35,459 nt of DNA, from NCBI GenBank assembly GCA_017992075.1, contig JAGOPI010000006.1, positions 1 through 35,459 of the forward strand, read 5' to 3'. This document shows, one piece after another, positions 8,888 to 16,502 of the stretch (its first letter is position 1; the number at the start of each line of letters is the position of its first letter). This stretch comes from Candidatus Babeliales bacterium (GTDB taxonomy: Bacteria; Babelota; Babeliae; Babelales; Chromulinivoraceae). Below the pieces are notes generated by a model. It did no database searches. It was not told the DNA's origin and saw only the letters and a list, made by a program, of their open reading frames with translations. Position numbers and translations under genes: made by a program.

Positions 8888-10514
8888 CAACAGCTGCTTT
8901 CTTTGCTTTTTTTGTATCTCTATAATTTTCAATCCAATCAATCAATTTCGATTTTACCAATTGCACATCTTTATATAATTTAGAAGCTTCTATTTGAGTT
9001 TTTACCATATTTGGATACTCAAAATTTGATGTATCAAAAAATATACCGTTTTTTGCAATATAATTAGAAAATAACTCTGCTTGTTTTAAAGGATCACGCT
9101 TTACCATTAAAAGACCTGAATGATCAAACGGTAATGGATAAACTACCCCTTTAACAGTTATCAATTTATTTGATTGCAAGATTTGAATTAAATTTGTAGA
9201 TAATGGAATTTTAGTTCGTGCATGAAAAAATTCTCCATAACTAAATAATCCAGCTATCGTACTTAATGGAGCAATAAAAAATAATGAATTATTTTGAGAT
9301 TTCACATATTCTTTTTTATCAATCCAAAGTAAATATCCCTGTTTTTTTTGCTTTAAATAGTTATATACACAAGCACCAAGATCCCAATTATCTAACATAA
9401 ATCCCGCAAAAAATGATTGTCCAAATGAAACTGAACATATTTTTTCAGGGTTAAATATATCCTGAAAATCAGTATAATGCATGATACTTCCAGCAATTGT
9501 CTTTTTTCTAATTTTTTGGTCAAATTTTACATAGCTTTCATAAAAAGATGTACCTCGAAGTAAAAAAACTTTATTTTTAGATTTTGCTTCATAATCAAAA
9601 TCTATTAACCGATTAATCAAAGAATTTTCATTTTCATATAAAGAATCAACTATTGCACTATCAAGAATATCAGTAATAAAAGCACATTCGTGTCTTGTAA
9701 TCGTTAAAACAAAGTCTGTTTTAATTTGGTTCAATAATTCTTTTTTACTATTTTTTATAGCTTCAGATAATGTTAATCCATCAATTTGATTATTTAAAGA
9801 AGGAATTTTTAAACAATACTGTACCAACTCATTATTAATATAAAAATAAGCACTTTCATCATTTTTTTGAAATAATGAAACATTAGATTTACCGTCAAAT
9901 GAAATTATTGCTTGTGTATCAAAAAACAATTGATTAACATACTGATATTTATGAAAAACTTGATCTTTCGTTATATCTTTAATGTTAAATACATTTACTA
10001 GATTATCTGAATTTTGCAATGTCCTAAAATAACGTTTTACGCTATATCTTAGTTCATCTAATGCTTTTTTTCTATGAGATACCAAAGATAATCCTATCCG
10101 ATCAAAAGGATTATCTTCATAATTAATACTCATTTCTTCTAATGCTTCAACAGATCTTTTTGAATTTTTAAAATAATTTAAAATACAAAAAATTTCATAT
10201 AACGTTGTTGAAATAAATGAAACTTGAATGTTTAAATCAGGAATTGCTTCTTGTAATTTTTTTTGTATAAAAATTTCTTCTGCATTTGGTATTCCAGGCG
10301 TTAAAAGCTCATTTTTTTCCATTTGAGTTAAATTTGAAGCTGTACACATAGGCCATTGATATTTTAAAATAATTTGTGAAATAGTCGGACCATATAATAC
10401 TGATTCTTCTTTCGTCAATGCCGCCAATCCTTCAAACGTTTTTTTTAAAATTAAAAGCTCAGCATGTAATGAAATTGATACCATTAATAAAAATAACCCT
10501 ATACTTTTTTTCAT
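8877..10514 (-). CDS. Secreted protein with ART-like R/SxS/E motifs, copy 2
   Basis: A 545-residue paralog of the protein at 5730-7298, with a signal peptide (about residues 1-18, ending SISLHA before ELL). The ART-like residues are at the same places: LLRGT (R320), CSVSFGQSFFAG (S361, S363) and YGEFFHART (E428). Conservation of these three sites between paralogs whose central regions have diverged suggests they are functionally important. The tail differs: it ends with a Lys/Ala-rich segment (KKAKKAAVV), absent from copy 1. An AAGGA ribosome site precedes the ATG. The stop lies inside the last codons of the convergent translocase gene. No database family comes to mind; the ART assignment is an inference from motif pattern. 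Role as an exported effector or surface protein is plausible in a host-associated bacterium. Confidence 0.75.
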   Translation of the reverse strand: MKKSIGLFLLMVSISLHAELLILKKTFEGLAALTKEESVLYGPTISQIILKYQWPMCTASNLTQMEKNELLTPGIPNAEEIFIQKKLQEAIPDLNIQVSFISTTLYEIFCILNYFKNSKRSVEALEEMSINYEDNPFDRIGLSLVSHRKKALDELRYSVKRYFRTLQNSDNLVNVFNIKDITKDQVFHKYQYVNQLFFDTQAIISFDGKSNVSLFQKNDESAYFYINNELVQYCLKIPSLNNQIDGLTLSEAIKNSKKELLNQIKTDFVLTITRHECAFITDILDSAIVDSLYENENSLINRLIDFDYEAKSKNKVFLLRGTSFYESYVKFDQKIRKKTIAGSIMHYTDFQDIFNPEKICSVSFGQSFFAGFMLDNWDLGACVYNYLKQKKQGYLLWIDKKEYVKSQNNSLFFIAPLSTIAGLFSYGEFFHARTKIPLSTNLIQILQSNKLITVKGVVYPLPFDHSGLLMVKRDPLKQAELFSNYIAKNGIFFDTSNFEYPNMVKTQIEASKLYKDVQLVKSKLIDWIENYRDTKKAKKAAVVTQ

Positions 10515-10600
10515 AAATTATAGTCCTTTTGCTAAAAATGAACTTATTTTACAAAAAAAGAATAATGAATTTATATCAAAAAAAACAAGGCTTAAAATTG

Positions 10601-10661
10601 TTACTTAATTTTTAAACTCAATACTATCTCTTTTTTGATTGTAAGATAACAAATTGTTAAA
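10601..10661. repeat. 61-bp direct repeat, left copy, flanking the MNT-HEPN pair
   Basis: This stretch is identical, base for base by my reading, to 11411-11471. The two copies enclose the MNT-HEPN operon. Read on the minus strand it resembles the last codons of metG (11801 onward), including a FVILQ-like reading against FILQ of MetG, but with stop codons, so it is a degenerate non-coding copy. Confidence 0.9.
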
Positions 10662-10712
10662 ATAATCAAAGCATGCTAAGGTACTTTATAGAAATTTTTA
10701 AAAGGTATCGAT

Positions 10713-10988
10713 ATGGACATAACGCAATATCAATTTATAAAAAAAATTAAAACATTACCCTTTGTAGAAAGGGTTATTCTTTTTGGATCTCGAGCAAAAA
10801 AAACCAATCGGAAAATGTCTGATTTTGACATTGCTGTTGTCTGTCCTCATGCAACTATTTTAGAATGGAATCAAATTTTAGAAATTGTTGAAAATGCTGA
10901 TACATTAATTCCAATTGATTGTATTCGCTTTGATCAAGCAACTAAAGACTTACAAGAACAAATTATAAAACATGGAATATCATTATGA
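10713..10988 (+). CDS. MNT-domain nucleotidyltransferase antitoxin (MntA-like)
   Basis: A 91-residue minimal nucleotidyltransferase. The catalytic signature GS(x10)DxD is complete (G25, S26, D37, D39), and a third acidic residue is probably D69 in PIDCIRF. In characterised pairs, the MNT protein neutralises its HEPN partner by adding AMP residues to a tyrosine of the toxin. The size is typical for the family. The gene overlaps the HEPN gene by four bases (ATGA), a sign of translational coupling, and the pair is enclosed by 61-bp direct repeats. Start: ATG preceded by AAAGG about seven bases upstream. Confidence in the family is high; whether the pair acts as a toxin-antitoxin system in this organism is inferred from homologous systems. 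Confidence 0.92.
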   Translation: MDITQYQFIKKIKTLPFVERVILFGSRAKKTNRKMSDFDIAVVCPHATILEWNQILEIVENADTLIPIDCIRFDQATKDLQEQIIKHGISL

Positions 10989-11374
10989 ATCAAAATTCTA
11001 AAACAAAATCAGAGCAACTTAGACAAGCTTTACAACGACTTAATGAAATTATTCAAATACCACCAGGACCACACCGAGCAGAAATCGATGCAAGCATTCA
11101 ACGCTTTGAATTTTGCATAGAACTTTTTTGGAAATCTTTACAAGAAAAATTACTAACCGAACATGGCATCTCCGTTGAATCACCAAAAAAAGCATTTGCA
11201 CAAGCTTACATTAATGAATTAATTATTGATGAAAAAATATGGATAGCTATGATCAATGATCGTAACCTTACAGTTCACACCTACAATTTAGAACTTGCTG
11301 ATGAAATGTATCATCGTATTCAAAAATACGCTCCATTTTTAACGCAACAATATGCAGCATGTTTTAAAAAATAG
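10985..11374 (+). CDS. HEPN-domain toxin (HepT / HI0074 type)
   Basis: A 129-residue all-helical protein of the nucleotidyltransferase substrate-binding (HI0074-like) family. The motif R-x4-H-x-Y is intact: R93, H98 and Y100 in RNLTVHTY. In the MntA/HepT system Arg and His form the RNase site and the nearby Tyr is the residue that MntA AMPylates, so both toxin activity and the antitoxin target look preserved. It starts inside the stop of the MNT gene. A 20-bp hairpin at 11467-11514 lies 90 bp downstream and may end the transcript. The cassette is compact (about 660 bp) and bounded by direct repeats, consistent with mobility or recombination. Confidence 0.9.
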   Translation: MNQNSKTKSEQLRQALQRLNEIIQIPPGPHRAEIDASIQRFEFCIELFWKSLQEKLLTEHGISVESPKKAFAQAYINELIIDEKIWIAMINDRNLTVHTYNLELADEMYHRIQKYAPFLTQQYAACFKK

Positions 11375-11410
11375 AAATTATTAAACAAAAAAGATTGTTT
11401 TTCATAATGA

Positions 11411-11471
11411 TTACTTAATTTTTAAACTCAATACTATCTCTTTTTTGATTGTAAGATAACAAATTGTTAAA
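11411..11471. repeat. 61-bp direct repeat, right copy, flanking the MNT-HEPN pair
   Basis: Perfect copy of 10601-10661, 810 bp away in the same orientation. Its right end merges with the hairpin that begins at 11467. About 39 of the first 50 positions also match the metG 3' end starting near 11801 when one gap is allowed. Confidence 0.9.
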
Positions 11472-11514
11472 GTGAATAGACCACGGTTTAAAAGCCGTGG
11501 TCTATTCACTTTAA
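11467..11514. terminator. 20-bp perfect hairpin after the HEPN gene
   Basis: The arms 11467-11486 and 11495-11514 are exact reverse complements with an 8-nt loop. The core GACCACGG / CCGTGGTC is unusually G+C-rich for this region. It lies between the convergent HEPN gene and the small gene at 11536-11773, so a shared terminator is likely. The T-tract after the stem is short (TTT) on the plus strand. Confidence 0.65.
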
Positions 11515-11535
11515 GATCAATCTAATTTTTTATTT

Positions 11536-11773
11536 TTAATTATTTTTATTAACAACTGGAGTTGATGATGGATATTGACAAATTTTATCATTTAAAAATA
11601 TTAATTTTTCTGGTGGAATACACTTAGTTTCAATTATTACTTCCGCATTATAAACAGAACACCCAATTTCTTTAATACTTTCTAAACTCTCTTTTGATTT
11701 CGTTACATGATAAATTTTAACTTTTTCAGCTTGCACTAATGTACAACACAATAACAAACTTAATATATTTCAT
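11536..11773 (-). pseudogene. Small secreted protein gene with apparent frameshift in the signal peptide
   Basis: From a TTG at 11757 the frame gives a 73-residue product, beginning LLLCCTLVQA before EKVKIYHV, which is the second half of a signal peptide. No ATG exists upstream in that frame. In a neighbouring frame, an ATG at 11773 with a good ribosome site (AGGGA) encodes MKYI, the expected beginning of such a signal peptide, then runs into a stop 15 codons later. Joining the two frames by removing one base near 11760 restores MKYI-SLLLCCTLVQA. So the gene appears to carry a single-base insertion (or a sequencing error, or an unusual TTG start). The mature part, about 60 residues, has two Cys and no family I recognise. 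Confidence 0.55.
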
Positions 11774-11800
11774 AAATCATCCCTAATATATAATTGATAA

Positions 11801-13714
11801 TTATTTAATTTTTGAACCTAATACGATTTCATTTTCTGGTTGCAAGATAAACGCTTGATCATCTGAAAAAGCAGAAAGCATCATACCCTGCGATTCCATT
11901 CCCATGATCATACGTGGTTTAAAGTTTACCACAAACACACCTAGCTTGTTCACAAGTCCTTCAGGTTGATAAAATTTACGCATCCCCGCAAAAATTTGAC
12001 GTTTGCCAAAATCACCAAAATCAACTTGCATTTTGAACAATTTGTCAGATTTTTCAACAATTTCACATGCAATAATTTTACCAACCCGCATATCCACTTT
12101 TGCAAAATCATCAATTGAAATACAGTTATCTTGCACAAGCACAGGTTGTGTTGTTTGGTCGTTTTTATTTTCCATAGGTTTTTCGTATTTTTTAAATAAA
12201 GTTTCAATTTTATGAATTTTTATTTCATCAGTCCATGCCATGTTATCAAAAACATGACACATTGGTTGTTTTAAAGGTAACTGATAACTCAAGCTTGCCA
12301 GTAACTGTTCCATTTTTTTAGGCATTACAGGCCACAGCAAAACACCAACTAAACGTATACTGTACACTGTTGCAGCAATAATTTCTTGAAACAATGCAGG
12401 ATTGCTTTTTGCATGTTTCCAAGGTTCATGGTTATGAAAATAAGCATTCGTCAAAGCGATAAATTCCCAAATGCGTTGCACCGCGCGATGGAAAAAACCT
12501 TGCTGCACAAGCTCTAAAACTTCATGTTTCATTTTTTCAGACTCAGATTGCAATTCAAGACTACGCTGTGACCACTGTGCAGGTGCGCAAATTTTAATAT
12601 AGTTAAATTTTTCAGCCAAAGTGCTGCATCGATTTAGCAAATTACCTAAGTCGTCTGCAAGCTCAGAATTGATACATTGTTCAATGTCTTGCAAACTAAA
12701 TTGCGAGTCTTGCGTAATTGCCATTTTTGCAGTCAAATAATATCGAATTTGATCAACGCCATAATGATCCGCTAAACTTTTTGGATCAACAGCATTACCT
12801 AAAGATTTTGACATCTTTTGTTCACCAACTTTAATCCATCCGTGCACTAAAAGTTTCTTTGGCATTTCAAGTCCGGATGCCATTAAAAATGCCGGCCAAT
12901 AAATTGCATGAAAACGAACAATATCTTTTCCCAAAATTTGCAAATCTGCAGGCCACCAGGTATGTAATTCTTTTTCATCAGATCCGTAACCAATTGCCGT
13001 GATATAATTATTTAAAGCATCAGCCCAAACATACGTTACATGTTTATTGTCCCCTGGAAATGGAATACCCCAAGTTACCGTTGTTCGAGAAATGCTTAAA
13101 TCTTTTAACCCATCTTTTACAAAAGCAATTACTTCGTTAGCACGTTCTTTTGGTGTAATAAAATCAGAATTGTTTTGTAAAAATTCAAGCAATCGATCTT
13201 GATATGCAGACAATCTAAAATAATAACATTCTTCTGAAATTTCATTACATGGCCGCAAACATTCAGGACAAGTAATTTCTTTTGCATCTGCAACTTGATC
13301 TTTTTCTGTTACAAAAGTTTCACAAGGAGTACAATACCAACCAGTATACAATCCTTTGTAAATATCACCCTGTTCTATTAATTTTAAAATCCAAGCTTGA
13401 ACCGCATGCACATGATATGAATCTGTTGTTCGAATAAATTTTGTATATTCAATGTCATATCGTTTCCACATGTTTTCATACACAGGAATAAATTGATCAA
13501 CAAATTCTTTTGGATTCTTTCCTGCTTTTTTTGCAGATTCTGCAATCTTTTGACCATGTTCATCAGTACCTGTCAAAAAAAATACATTATTTCCCATAAG
13601 TTTATGGTAGCGAGCAGCAACATCTGCCAAAAGTGTTGAATACAATGAACCCAAATGAGGCGCTGCATTAACATAATAAATAGGGGTAGTTACATAAAAG
13701 TTATTTTTTGACAC
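11801..13714 (-). CDS. metG: Methionyl-tRNA synthetase
   Basis: Charges tRNA-Met with methionine. The 637-residue enzyme has the class I signature as HLGS (residues 20-23, PHLGSLYS), the KMSKS loop (KMSKSLGN), and a zinc knuckle (CTPC ... CPECLRPC). After the anticodon-binding domain comes a C-terminal EMAP/Trbp111-like tRNA-binding domain (IDDFAKVDMRVGKI ... NFKPRMIMGMESQGMMLSA). The start is a GTG; the ribosome site AGGAGG (13720-13725) lies five bases upstream and overlaps the stop codon of potD, so translation is coupled to the polyamine-transport operon. The last codons (11801 to about 11860) are similar to the 61-bp repeats that flank the MNT-HEPN pair. Confidence 0.97.
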   Translation of the reverse strand: MSKNNFYVTTPIYYVNAAPHLGSLYSTLLADVAARYHKLMGNNVFFLTGTDEHGQKIAESAKKAGKNPKEFVDQFIPVYENMWKRYDIEYTKFIRTTDSYHVHAVQAWILKLIEQGDIYKGLYTGWYCTPCETFVTEKDQVADAKEITCPECLRPCNEISEECYYFRLSAYQDRLLEFLQNNSDFITPKERANEVIAFVKDGLKDLSISRTTVTWGIPFPGDNKHVTYVWADALNNYITAIGYGSDEKELHTWWPADLQILGKDIVRFHAIYWPAFLMASGLEMPKKLLVHGWIKVGEQKMSKSLGNAVDPKSLADHYGVDQIRYYLTAKMAITQDSQFSLQDIEQCINSELADDLGNLLNRCSTLAEKFNYIKICAPAQWSQRSLELQSESEKMKHEVLELVQQGFFHRAVQRIWEFIALTNAYFHNHEPWKHAKSNPALFQEIIAATVYSIRLVGVLLWPVMPKKMEQLLASLSYQLPLKQPMCHVFDNMAWTDEIKIHKIETLFKKYEKPMENKNDQTTQPVLVQDNCISIDDFAKVDMRVGKIIACEIVEKSDKLFKMQVDFGDFGKRQIFAGMRKFYQPEGLVNKLGVFVVNFKPRMIMGMESQGMMLSAFSDDQAFILQPENEIVLGSKIK

Positions 13715-13719
13715 GTCAG

Positions 13720-13725
13720 CCTCCT
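13720..13725 (-). promoter_or_regulatory. Ribosome-binding site setting the metG GTG start
   Basis: AGGAGG on the minus strand, five bases before the GTG at 13714 and overlapping the potD stop codon TAG at 13724-13726. It fixes GTG as the metG start and shows coupling between potD and metG. Confidence 0.85.
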
Positions 13726-14797
13726 AAGCAGCTTTAAAACGAACCCAAAAATCATTAATTTCTTTTTGTGAAAGTCCAAGATTAAATGAAATCAATTTAT
13801 TAAAATCAGTGCTACCGGGATATAAATTCGGCACACCAATATATTTTTGATCTAAATCTTGAAATACTTCTTTTGTCGTTGGCAAAATACAATATTTTTC
13901 ACAATGACCTAAAAGTACATCATACGAAAATAAAAAATCTAAAAATTGATAAATAAGGTGATCTTTTTTTGTTGCAGCACTAATCACAATATTATCAATT
14001 CGAAGCATTGAACCTGAACTCAATAAAGCAAATTTTACAAAATCAGTTTTCAACATCTGTCGACAAATAATTTCACGATCGGACGCTGCAACTGCAAATG
14101 TTTCTGTACCTAAAAAATATCCCTGCTGTGAATCGCTGTAAGCACCAACCCATGATTTTTGTGCACGAAGCAATTGGCGAATTTTTTTTAATTCAACGGA
14201 GGTTAAATAATTTAAATCAAATCCTAAATACTGCGCTGTTAAAAATATTGCTTCACGCGGTTCATCAGTCATGCCAATTTCTTTTCCAACAATTACATTT
14301 TTATCAAACAATAAATTTAAATTAACCTGATCTGCGGATATCATGCGACCATTGTATCCAATACCAAACACATCCCAATACATAGGAATTGAATACAAAT
14401 TTTCAGGATCAACATCCATATTTAAAAATTGTGGATAAATTTTTTTCATAAATGGACATTTGATGTGATCTATTTTTTTAATAAGTCCCGCTTGAATCAT
14501 TGGCTTAATAATATAACTTGATGGCAACATCAAATCACAATCCAAAGATGGCATAACTTCTAACTTTGTTAAAAGCTCTTCAGCACTTTCATAATAATTT
14601 AAATATACTTTGATACCTGTTTTTTGTTCAAAATCTTGCAATACCGATTCATCAATTCGATTTGTCCAAGAATAAATACGAATAGATTTTGCATCTTGCT
14701 CTTGATTTTTAAACACATAAGGCAACATTAAAAATCCATAAATCAAGCCAATGCAACCAAGCAACACGAACAATCGAATGAAATATTTAAATAACAC
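13724..14797 (-). CDS. potD: Spermidine/putrescine-binding protein
   Basis: Extracytoplasmic binding component of the polyamine ABC importer. The 357-residue protein has an N-terminal hydrophobic segment (about residues 6-24), then IRIYSWTNRIDESVLQDFEQKTGIKV in pieces typical of PotD (IRIYSW, then DFEQKTGIKV). The DLMLPSSYI and YSIPMYWDVFGIGYN segments also match the family. Cleavage of the hydrophobic segment is uncertain, so it may stay as a membrane anchor. The start is GTG; upstream AGG sites are close to it. A 58-bp gap separates it from potC and contains a short palindromic repeat of a type found elsewhere in the window. Transported polyamine cannot be decided from sequence alone. Confidence 0.93.
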   Translation of the reverse strand: MLFKYFIRLFVLLGCIGLIYGFLMLPYVFKNQEQDAKSIRIYSWTNRIDESVLQDFEQKTGIKVYLNYYESAEELLTKLEVMPSLDCDLMLPSSYIIKPMIQAGLIKKIDHIKCPFMKKIYPQFLNMDVDPENLYSIPMYWDVFGIGYNGRMISADQVNLNLLFDKNVIVGKEIGMTDEPREAIFLTAQYLGFDLNYLTSVELKKIRQLLRAQKSWVGAYSDSQQGYFLGTETFAVAASDREIICRQMLKTDFVKFALLSSGSMLRIDNIVISAATKKDHLIYQFLDFLFSYDVLLGHCEKYCILPTTKEVFQDLDQKYIGVPNLYPGSTDFNKLISFNLGLSQKEINDFWVRFKAA

Positions 14798-14812
14798 AGC
14801 CTAATCCTTTTC

Positions 14813-14841
14813 TGTCATCCCAGACCTAATCTGGAATTCAG
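14813..14841. repeat. Dispersed short palindromic repeat (GTCATCCC...GGAATTC type)
   Basis: TGTCATCCCAGA, then CCTAA, then TCTGGAATTCAG. It is a variant of the GTCATCCC...GGGATCC palindrome also seen at 21970, 22055, 31331 and 31391. It sits in the potC-potD gap, so it is transcribed with the operon. Confidence 0.65.
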
Positions 14842-14855
14842 TAATTAAAACAAAT

Positions 14856-15623
14856 TTAATCTTTAAATAAATTTTTTTGAAACATCATCATGATCAACAA
14901 CAAAAAACAACTAATAAGCAACAATAATGTTGAAAGTGCATTCACAATGGGTGAAATTCCTGAACGAATCATAGAAAAAATATACAATGACAAAGTTTGA
15001 ACCGAAGAACCTGAACAAAAAAATGAAATTAAAAAATCATCAAAAGAAATAATAACTGCTAGTAAAAATGCAACTAAAATTGCTGGATATAAAAATGGAA
15101 CAATAACATGAAAAAAAGTGTAACGCATCGATGCGCCAAGGTCCAATGACGCTTCGATCAATGTTTTATCTAACTCATCATAGCGACTTTTAATAATTGG
15201 CATTGCAAAACCAAGACCCAAAAGTGTATGCCCTGCAATCAGGGTAGTCAACCCAAGAGGTATCATCAAATATGAAAAAAGTGTTAACATTCCAACAGCC
15301 AAAACAATGTCTGGAATTAATGCATTACTATAAAAAAGTGAAGCGATATCTCGTTTATAACGACGCATACCATGCACAAACATCACTGACATGCTCACAC
15401 TTAAAAGAGATGAACAACTTGCAACAATAACTGAATTTTGAAACGCACGCCAAATTTCTACTGAAGCAAATAAATCCTGATACCAATGAAATGAAAATCC
15501 TTGCCAAACGTCAGGAAATCCACCTTGATTAAATGAATACAACACTAAAACAATAATTGGTGTATACAAAAATAAATACACACCAAGCACAAAAAAAGTT
15601 AACATCGATTTTGTCATATTCAT
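14856..15623 (-). CDS. potC: Spermidine/putrescine ABC transporter permease PotC
   Basis: Second inner-membrane permease of the polyamine importer. About 255 residues with six hydrophobic helices. The EAA loop, which docks on the ATPase, reads EASLDLGASMRYTFFHVIVP. I chose the ATG at 15623: it follows the potB stop (15628-15630) by four bases and has AAAGGG nine bases upstream. A longer frame to 15692 would overlap potB by 65 bp and lacks a better ribosome site. The protein starts MNMTKSMLTFFVLGVYLFL, as expected for PotC. Position within potABCD supports the assignment. Confidence 0.92.
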   Translation of the reverse strand: MNMTKSMLTFFVLGVYLFLYTPIIVLVLYSFNQGGFPDVWQGFSFHWYQDLFASVEIWRAFQNSVIVASCSSLLSVSMSVMFVHGMRRYKRDIASLFYSNALIPDIVLAVGMLTLFSYLMIPLGLTTLIAGHTLLGLGFAMPIIKSRYDELDKTLIEASLDLGASMRYTFFHVIVPFLYPAILVAFLLAVIISFDDFLISFFCSGSSVQTLSLYIFSMIRSGISPIVNALSTLLLLISCFLLLIMMMFQKNLFKD

Positions 15624-15627
15624 GATG

Positions 15628-16482
15628 CTAAACCCTTTGCAAACGTTGTACAATCTTTGAAAGTAACGATTGATATGCAATAATTGTGCCAATAAATATC
15701 ACAGAGCTCAAACAAGTAAATGCTGCACCAACATGCCAATCTTTTCCAATGAAAAAATATTCAGAAATCATCGTGCCCACAAAATAATTCTTTTGTCCTG
15801 CAATCAATGACGGAATTGCGTACTCACCAAACGATGTAACGTAAACCAAAAAAAATCCAGTTTTAATTCCTTGCATCGTTAATGGTAAAACAACACGACA
15901 AAATGTTTGAAAATATGAAGCACCCAAATCAAGTGAAGCCTCAAGCAATCGAATATTAATTTTTTCAAGCGTTGAATATAAAGGCATAATCATAAAAGGT
16001 AAATAAACATGAAACATAACCAAGTACATTGCAAATTGACTATTGAGTAAATTACCAACATCGAATCCAATAAAATATAAAAATTTATTTAAAATTCCAT
16101 TTTTTTCTAAAATGAAAAACCATGCATAAACCTGCACCAGCAAATTAGTTAAAAATGGCAGTACAATTAAAAAAATTAAAAAAGATTTAATGCGCCTTGG
16201 GGCAGACAATGCAACATAATACGCAACAGGATATCCAATAAATAAACAATAAGTTGCCGTAACACTTGCAAGCAAAAATGATCGAAACATTACAAAAAAA
16301 TGAGAAACTTTAAAAACTTGCGTAAAATATTGCAACGTAACATTTTGAAATAAAATAGAACAAAAACCTAACTGAATAACAAACAAAAGTGGTAACAAAC
16401 AAAAACATATTTGCCATGCAAGGGCCGGAGCCATAAAAAAGAAGGATTTTTCACCCTTAAAAAGATTTTTTAAATATTGCAC
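15628..16482 (-). CDS. potB: Spermidine/putrescine ABC transporter permease PotB
   Basis: First inner-membrane permease of the polyamine importer; about 284 residues with six hydrophobic helices and an EAA loop reading EASLDLGASYFQTFCRVVLP. I set the start at the GTG at 16482 because GGAGGGG (16490-16496) is seven bases upstream and this start lies 20 bp after the potA stop. The frame can be extended to 16542, but that would overlap potA by 40 bp without a ribosome site. The conserved GEYAIPSLIAG segment near the last third is typical of PotB. It is followed immediately by potC. Confidence 0.92.
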   Translation of the reverse strand: MQYLKNLFKGEKSFFFMAPALAWQICFCLLPLLFVIQLGFCSILFQNVTLQYFTQVFKVSHFFVMFRSFLLASVTATYCLFIGYPVAYYVALSAPRRIKSFLIFLIVLPFLTNLLVQVYAWFFILEKNGILNKFLYFIGFDVGNLLNSQFAMYLVMFHVYLPFMIMPLYSTLEKINIRLLEASLDLGASYFQTFCRVVLPLTMQGIKTGFFLVYVTSFGEYAIPSLIAGQKNYFVGTMISEYFFIGKDWHVGAAFTCLSSVIFIGTIIAYQSLLSKIVQRLQRV

Positions 16483-16489
16483 AACAGCA

Positions 16490-16496
16490 CCCCTCC
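16490..16496 (-). promoter_or_regulatory. Ribosome-binding site setting the potB GTG start
   Basis: GGAGGGG on the minus strand, seven bases before the GTG at 16482 and just downstream of the potA stop. It decides the start against a longer overlapping frame. Confidence 0.8.
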
Positions 16497-16502
16497 GGCT
16501 GA

